64,000 nucleotides of DNA from Leptospirales bacterium (GTDB taxonomy: Bacteria; Spirochaetota; Leptospiria; Leptospirales; Leptonemataceae): NCBI GenBank assembly GCA_019694685.1, contig JAIBBM010000016.1:1-64000 (forward strand), given 5' to 3'. Below the pieces are notes generated by a model. That model did no database searches. It saw nothing but the letters and a program-made list of their open reading frames with translations, and had not been told where the DNA came from. The position numbers were made by a program, and so were the translations under genes. How positions within the stretch are numbered: the stretch's first letter is position 1; the number at the start of each line of letters is the position of its first letter. This document shows positions 60,623 through 64,000 of the stretch, one piece after another.

Positions 60623-61752
60623 TACTTCGATTCCGAACGAATCAGCTGGATCAATGTGCCCAGTCGTTCCTGATTCGACTTCCTGTATTCTGTGTGCCCC
60701 GTTCCCTCAATGTCAATTCCAGCAAGCAATGTCTCATCCCCTACTGCTGCCACGTGGCAAATCTTTCCCTGGAATCTGAGCGGCGCCTGCATCTTAAAAA
60801 TCAAATCAAACGTTATGCGATCACTGACCGGGAGGTATTTCTTCAAATCGCTGTTGTCGATCTCAATGCCCACTCCTCCCAGCGAGATATCACGGACTTT
60901 TTGCTTTTCCTTGATGGTGACCATGTTCACTTCGCGAATGCGTTCAATGATCAATTCAGCTTTTTCGCTGAGGGTCTTGAGTAGCGTATCAAAATCGGTT
61001 CCAGTATGCTTCAGAGGGAGATACATGTGTGCTATGAGATATTTCTTTCCCTTTTCTTCCAGGGCAATTGGATAGATTACAAGGGACGCGGTGTCTCCTA
61101 GCTTGAGACGAACCTGTTCGAACGTCTTTCCGAGTAGCTTGAAGTACGTTGTGTCCCCTACCGGGATTTCGTATGCGTGAGGATCATTGGTATCCTTGAT
61201 GACCAGAGTTTCCGTCATGTGCTCAATGGGGCGAAGCCCCAATGGCCGATCTCTGTCCGCAGTCAGAAACATACGTAGGCCTGGGAATTCCTCCGCAAGC
61301 TGCTTCTCCTGATCGCGTAGCACAACCTGCGCTGCGATCTGGAGTCTTGCAATGTCAGCTCCCAGCTCATTCTTGCTTACTTTGAAATTCGTAGCGTATA
61401 CACTTCCTTCTGCCATGGCGAAACGCGGATGCGCGCGCACCACTTTGCCAATACGAGCAAGTGTTGGCATGAGAAGCCAGCGATCGTCCTGAATGTTTTT
61501 TACTTCGAAGTCCACTTCAATGTGGCGATTGAGAGTAAGATACAGAGTGACCTGGGTCTGAGCCGATTGCTCGGGAATGGTAAAAAACTCAATTCCTTCA
61601 GGCAAGATGTTGCCCATGATGAATTCGACGGGTGGCTCAGATCCTTTCAAATAGAAGGGTTTGCTTCTCAGCTTGTCTCGGAGGATATACTGGATTTTAT
61701 CTGCTTCCCGCAGCAAATCCCAGTCACGTTTTTTGTCGCGAAGTATCTCCAT
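60622..61752 (-). CDS. PilZ-domain protein resembling a leptospiral DUF family
   Basis: 376 residues, no signal peptide and no membrane helix. The C-terminal PilZ domain (about 275-365) has 'KQKVRDISLGGVGIEIDNSDL', the D-x-S-x-x-G motif, but no clear RxxxR before it; a cyclic di-GMP role is likely but not sure. The N-terminal 270 residues ('MGNILPEGIEFFTIPEQSAQTQ') recall DUF1577-like proteins, which I associate with Leptospira; this is a memory-based match. Its stop and the hisS start overlap, so it is translated with hisS. Confidence 0.8.
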   Translation of the reverse strand: MEILRDKKRDWDLLREADKIQYILRDKLRSKPFYLKGSEPPVEFIMGNILPEGIEFFTIPEQSAQTQVTLYLTLNRHIEVDFEVKNIQDDRWLLMPTLARIGKVVRAHPRFAMAEGSVYATNFKVSKNELGADIARLQIAAQVVLRDQEKQLAEEFPGLRMFLTADRDRPLGLRPIEHMTETLVIKDTNDPHAYEIPVGDTTYFKLLGKTFEQVRLKLGDTASLVIYPIALEEKGKKYLIAHMYLPLKHTGTDFDTLLKTLSEKAELIIERIREVNMVTIKEKQKVRDISLGGVGIEIDNSDLKKYLPVSDRITFDLIFKMQAPLRFQGKICHVAAVGDETLLAGIDIEGTGHTEYRKSNQERLGTLIQLIRSESK

Positions 61753-61801
61753 AGCTCAATTAGACGAATCCGTGGCCTGCGGCGATAGTGCTTGCACAGA
61801 G

Positions 61802-63784
61802 TTATTTATCAAGACTTAATCTCCTGAACTCGACGCGCCTGTTTCTGTCACGTCCGGCAGCTGATGTTTCTGACTCTTCTGGCTCGAGATAGCTCTTGCC
61901 CACTGTTATCAGACGCCCGGTGTCAATTCCACCCTCTACAAGAGCGCGACGAACAGATGCGGAACGAATCTCCGATAACTTTTGATTGTATGCCATTGAA
62001 TTCTGTTCGGGTCCGCGGAAAGTGCGGTCCGTGTGTCCGCGAATCTCTATTCTAAGATCTGGATTCTTTTTCAAAATGCGAATCACCGCATCGAGCTTTC
62101 TCTTTTCACTCGGGGAAAGATCGGATGCACCAAGTGCAAAGAATATTCGAAGATTCTCAATGCATTCCGGCAGGTCTCCCTTGCATGGATCTCCAGAAGA
62201 TGGTTTGAGACGCAGTACAATTTCTTTGAGAGTCTCTTTTTCCTCAAACGATTCAGTTGTTTGTGTGTAGCCCGGAGCATCCGCTCGCAAAGTGAACTTC
62301 TCCCCCTTCGTAAGACGCAGCTCAAAATGTCCTTTGTTGTCTGTTGGAATCGTTTCTATTTTTTCTGCGTCTTTTCCTGCCGTTACTTTGCGAAGCCGCG
62401 TAGAAGATAGAGGTAGATCTGTAGCAGCATCCACAATTCGCCCGCGGACAATTCTGGATTCTTCTGGATTGGTTTGCTTCACAGGTTCCAGATAAACGAT
62501 TCTGTGATCCTTTTTGCTGGATGGAACACTTCCGCGATAGTCTAGAAGAATCTCCTGTGGGTAAAACCCAGGTGCGGAGATTACAACTCTATACTGCCTT
62601 CCAGTAACGAGAGACTGTTCAAAATTACTCTTTTCTAAATCCTTTGGATCTTTGTTGAATGGCTTGCTATGACGGACTATGGAGTCTTTCTCCCATTGAA
62701 TCTTCACGGTTGCTTCCAGACCAAGAGGCAATCTGGTAGATGCATCCATGATGAGCATGGAGAATGCAACATCCACTGGATCGCGAAGCCAGTCCGGCAG
62801 AGCAGTGCGATACAAATCCAGTCTGCCGGCTGCATCTACGTGCTGGCGCTCGCTTGCGAAATAGGCCCAGAGTCTGTCTTCTGTTATGGTGAAGTATTCA
62901 TCGTCTCTTTCAGAATTAAAAGGACGACCCAGATTTTCCGCCGCTTCAAAGGAATCTTCTCTGAAACGACTTACGTAAATATCAAAATGCCCCAGACCAC
63001 CTTCTCGATTCGAACTGAAGAAAAGCATCCCGCGATCTGGAGAAAAGGATGGTGAAATCTCATCCGCCTCAGAGTTGATCTTCGGTCCGGCGTTCACGGG
63101 CAAAGACCACTTGCCTGTTTTTGGATCGCGATCTGCGAAATACAAATCGTAGCCGCCATACCCGCCCGGCCGGTTCGAAGAAAACACAATGCGAAGGCCG
63201 TCTTTAGAAATCCAGGGCATCCGATCGTCAAAATTAGAACAGAGAGTATCTATCTGGATTGGTTTGGACCAGCGATCGTCGCGAAAGCGAGTGTAATAAA
63301 TATTGAGCCCGTCGTAACCTTCCCCGCGCGCTTTCGCATCCGACGTGAAATACATTTCAACAGGACTGTCGTTGCGCCAGAGAATCGAGCCGCCGCCATC
63401 AAAGCCGTCGGAGTTCACACTGAAGAGTCCTGGCTCTACTCCCACACTTCCCTGAGGACGAAGGATCTTCATCGTATCAGACGCTTCGCCGGTTAGAGGA
63501 AAGCGAAGAGGCACAGGAATCGTCCACGAGGAAGCGCCCGTGCGATCCGAATGATTCTTATTATAGGAGAACCAAAAGTTGAAATCTTCCAGGGAGCCCG
63601 GACGATCGGACTGAAACACAAGGAAGCTTCCGTCCGGCGATGGAAGCGGATTGGTATCGTCTCCCTTCCAGTTGGTAGTTAGATTTTCAACGGCCGCCTC
63701 TGGCGGGATCGTTTCAGAGAACAGGGGCTGCAGCAGGAGGATGCAGACTGTCCATGTAATTGCGCCTTTCTTCAAATCCAGCAT
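61802..63784 (-). CDS. OmpA-family protein with PD40 propeller and carboxypeptidase-regulatory-like domain
   Basis: About 660 residues from the ATG at 63784, chosen for its signal peptide 'GAITWTVCILLLQPLFS'. Four or five PD40/TolB-like blades (about 30-330) include 'LRIVFSSNRPGGYGGYDLYFADRD' and 'MLFFSSNREGGLGHFDIYVS'. A carboxypeptidase-regulatory-like beta-sandwich (about 430-540) has 'VRGRIVDAATDLPLSSTRL'. The OmpA C-terminal peptidoglycan-binding domain (about 550-650) has 'LRIEIRGHTDRTFRG' and 'NQKLSEIRSASVRRAL'. Such proteins attach the outer membrane to peptidoglycan and appear in type IX-like systems of Bacteroidetes. Its start overlaps the preceding gene by 71 bp. Confidence 0.92.
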   Translation of the reverse strand: MLDLKKGAITWTVCILLLQPLFSETIPPEAAVENLTTNWKGDDTNPLPSPDGSFLVFQSDRPGSLEDFNFWFSYNKNHSDRTGASSWTIPVPLRFPLTGEASDTMKILRPQGSVGVEPGLFSVNSDGFDGGGSILWRNDSPVEMYFTSDAKARGEGYDGLNIYYTRFRDDRWSKPIQIDTLCSNFDDRMPWISKDGLRIVFSSNRPGGYGGYDLYFADRDPKTGKWSLPVNAGPKINSEADEISPSFSPDRGMLFFSSNREGGLGHFDIYVSRFREDSFEAAENLGRPFNSERDDEYFTITEDRLWAYFASERQHVDAAGRLDLYRTALPDWLRDPVDVAFSMLIMDASTRLPLGLEATVKIQWEKDSIVRHSKPFNKDPKDLEKSNFEQSLVTGRQYRVVISAPGFYPQEILLDYRGSVPSSKKDHRIVYLEPVKQTNPEESRIVRGRIVDAATDLPLSSTRLRKVTAGKDAEKIETIPTDNKGHFELRLTKGEKFTLRADAPGYTQTTESFEEKETLKEIVLRLKPSSGDPCKGDLPECIENLRIFFALGASDLSPSEKRKLDAVIRILKKNPDLRIEIRGHTDRTFRGPEQNSMAYNQKLSEIRSASVRRALVEGGIDTGRLITVGKSYLEPEESETSAAGRDRNRRVEFRRLSLDK

Positions 63785-64000
63785 CCAGGTTCTTCGCAGA
63801 TTCGGGCACGAATTGGAACACATCCTCCCACATCCGCTTCGTTTCCATGCAAAGATACAGGAAAAGCTTCGGGTCCACAGATTGGACCTTCGCGCGGATG
63901 GATCGGTACATTTCTTCTCGTATCGTCTTAAAATAACGGTACTTTCCGTCCGGTCCTTGAACCATTTCCTCGCGAGTCAGCGTGTCTTCTGGAAAACGTC
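63714..64000 (-). CDS. Spore-photoproduct-lyase-like radical SAM protein, C-terminal part
   Basis: Only the last 95 residues are in the window; the frame is open to the right edge. 'GPDGKYRYFKTIREEMYRSI' and 'DPKLFLYLCMETKRMWEDVF' match the end of the spore photoproduct lyase family (radical SAM DNA repair of UV spore lesions, and relatives in non-spore formers). The catalytic cluster motif lies outside, so the family is inferred from this tail. It overlaps the OmpA-family gene start by 71 bp, so the two are probably translated in a coupled way. Confidence 0.7.
   Translation of the reverse strand, partial: RFPEDTLTREEMVQGPDGKYRYFKTIREEMYRSIRAKVQSVDPKLFLYLCMETKRMWEDVFQFVPESAKNLDAGFEERRNYMDSLHPPAAAPVL

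Noticed and set aside
1..64000. tRNA, rRNA and insertion sequences
   Set aside because: I looked in the intergenic gaps for cloverleaf-like or transposase-like sequence and found none; a covariance search could still reveal small RNAs.

Overview
The window is bacterial chromosome of moderate G+C, densely packed with genes on both strands. No ribosomal RNA, tRNA, CRISPR, phage or transposase gene is visible. The gene content best fits a spirochaete of the order Leptospirales, of the higher-G+C Leptonema/Turneriella kind. The clues are many 7TM-DISM receptors fused to class III cyclases, a PilZ protein resembling a family I associate with leptospires, abundant secreted lipoproteins with loose lipoboxes, a malate:quinone oxidoreductase and a CarF-like lipid desaturase. 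This placement is an inference from gene families; no marker gene proves it.

Layout. 1-4.4 kb: a family of palindromic tandem repeats at three places, flanking a glutaredoxin-like protein, a 7TM adenylate cyclase, an SRPBCC protein and a DoxX protein. 5-8.3 kb: a membrane protein, a second 7TM-DISM adenylate cyclase and a TauE/SafE transporter. 8.4-9.4 kb: a decayed GAF-GGDEF gene. 9.4-13.5 kb: a RetSat/CrtI-like oxidoreductase divergent from its probable TetR regulator across two adjacent palindromic operators, then a secreted protein and a beta-propeller lipoprotein. 13.5-24.2 kb: a signalling block with a 7TM-DISM AraC-type regulator, a large secreted protein, a 1196-residue GAF-GAF adenylate cyclase, a NarL-type response regulator with a 7TM-DISM histidine kinase, and a PilZ membrane protein. 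24.1-27 kb: an operon of lipoprotein, subtilisin and a small free-standing protein like a subtilisin propeptide. 27-29.1 kb: two gene relics and a TPR-transglutaminase protein.

29.3-34.8 kb: an ankyrin protein with a partner gene, a six-repeat propeller, ThrH and CobA. 34.8-45.2 kb: a BluB-CobT fusion, a secreted protein, an NAD(P)-binding protein, Mqo, an amino-acid permease, a transglutaminase-like protein, a STAS protein, a lipase with its foldase, and an SH3b protein. 45.2-49.8 kb: a methyltransferase coupled to a zinc-ribbon GGDEF protein, a hybrid histidine kinase and a small kinase-like ATPase. 49.9-56.6 kb: a patatin, an HpcH/HpaI-family lyase, a CarF/PEDS1-type plasmalogen desaturase and a tightly coupled operon of a CoA-disulfide-reductase-rhodanese protein with two radical SAM enzymes. 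56.7-64 kb: hisF-hisE, MgtC, a 155-bp inverted repeat, an SGNH hydrolase, hisS, a PilZ protein, a PD40-OmpA protein and the end of a spore-photoproduct-lyase-like gene running off the window.

Two themes recur. One is cyclic-nucleotide signalling: three adenylate cyclases, one intact GGDEF protein, one decayed GGDEF gene and two PilZ proteins. The other is tight packing, with many ATGA or TGATG overlaps and several convergent gene ends overlapping by 30-110 bp. The most unusual material is the palindromic repeats near gene ends, the radical SAM/CoA-disulfide-reductase operon beside the desaturase, and the protease with a separate propeptide-like partner.
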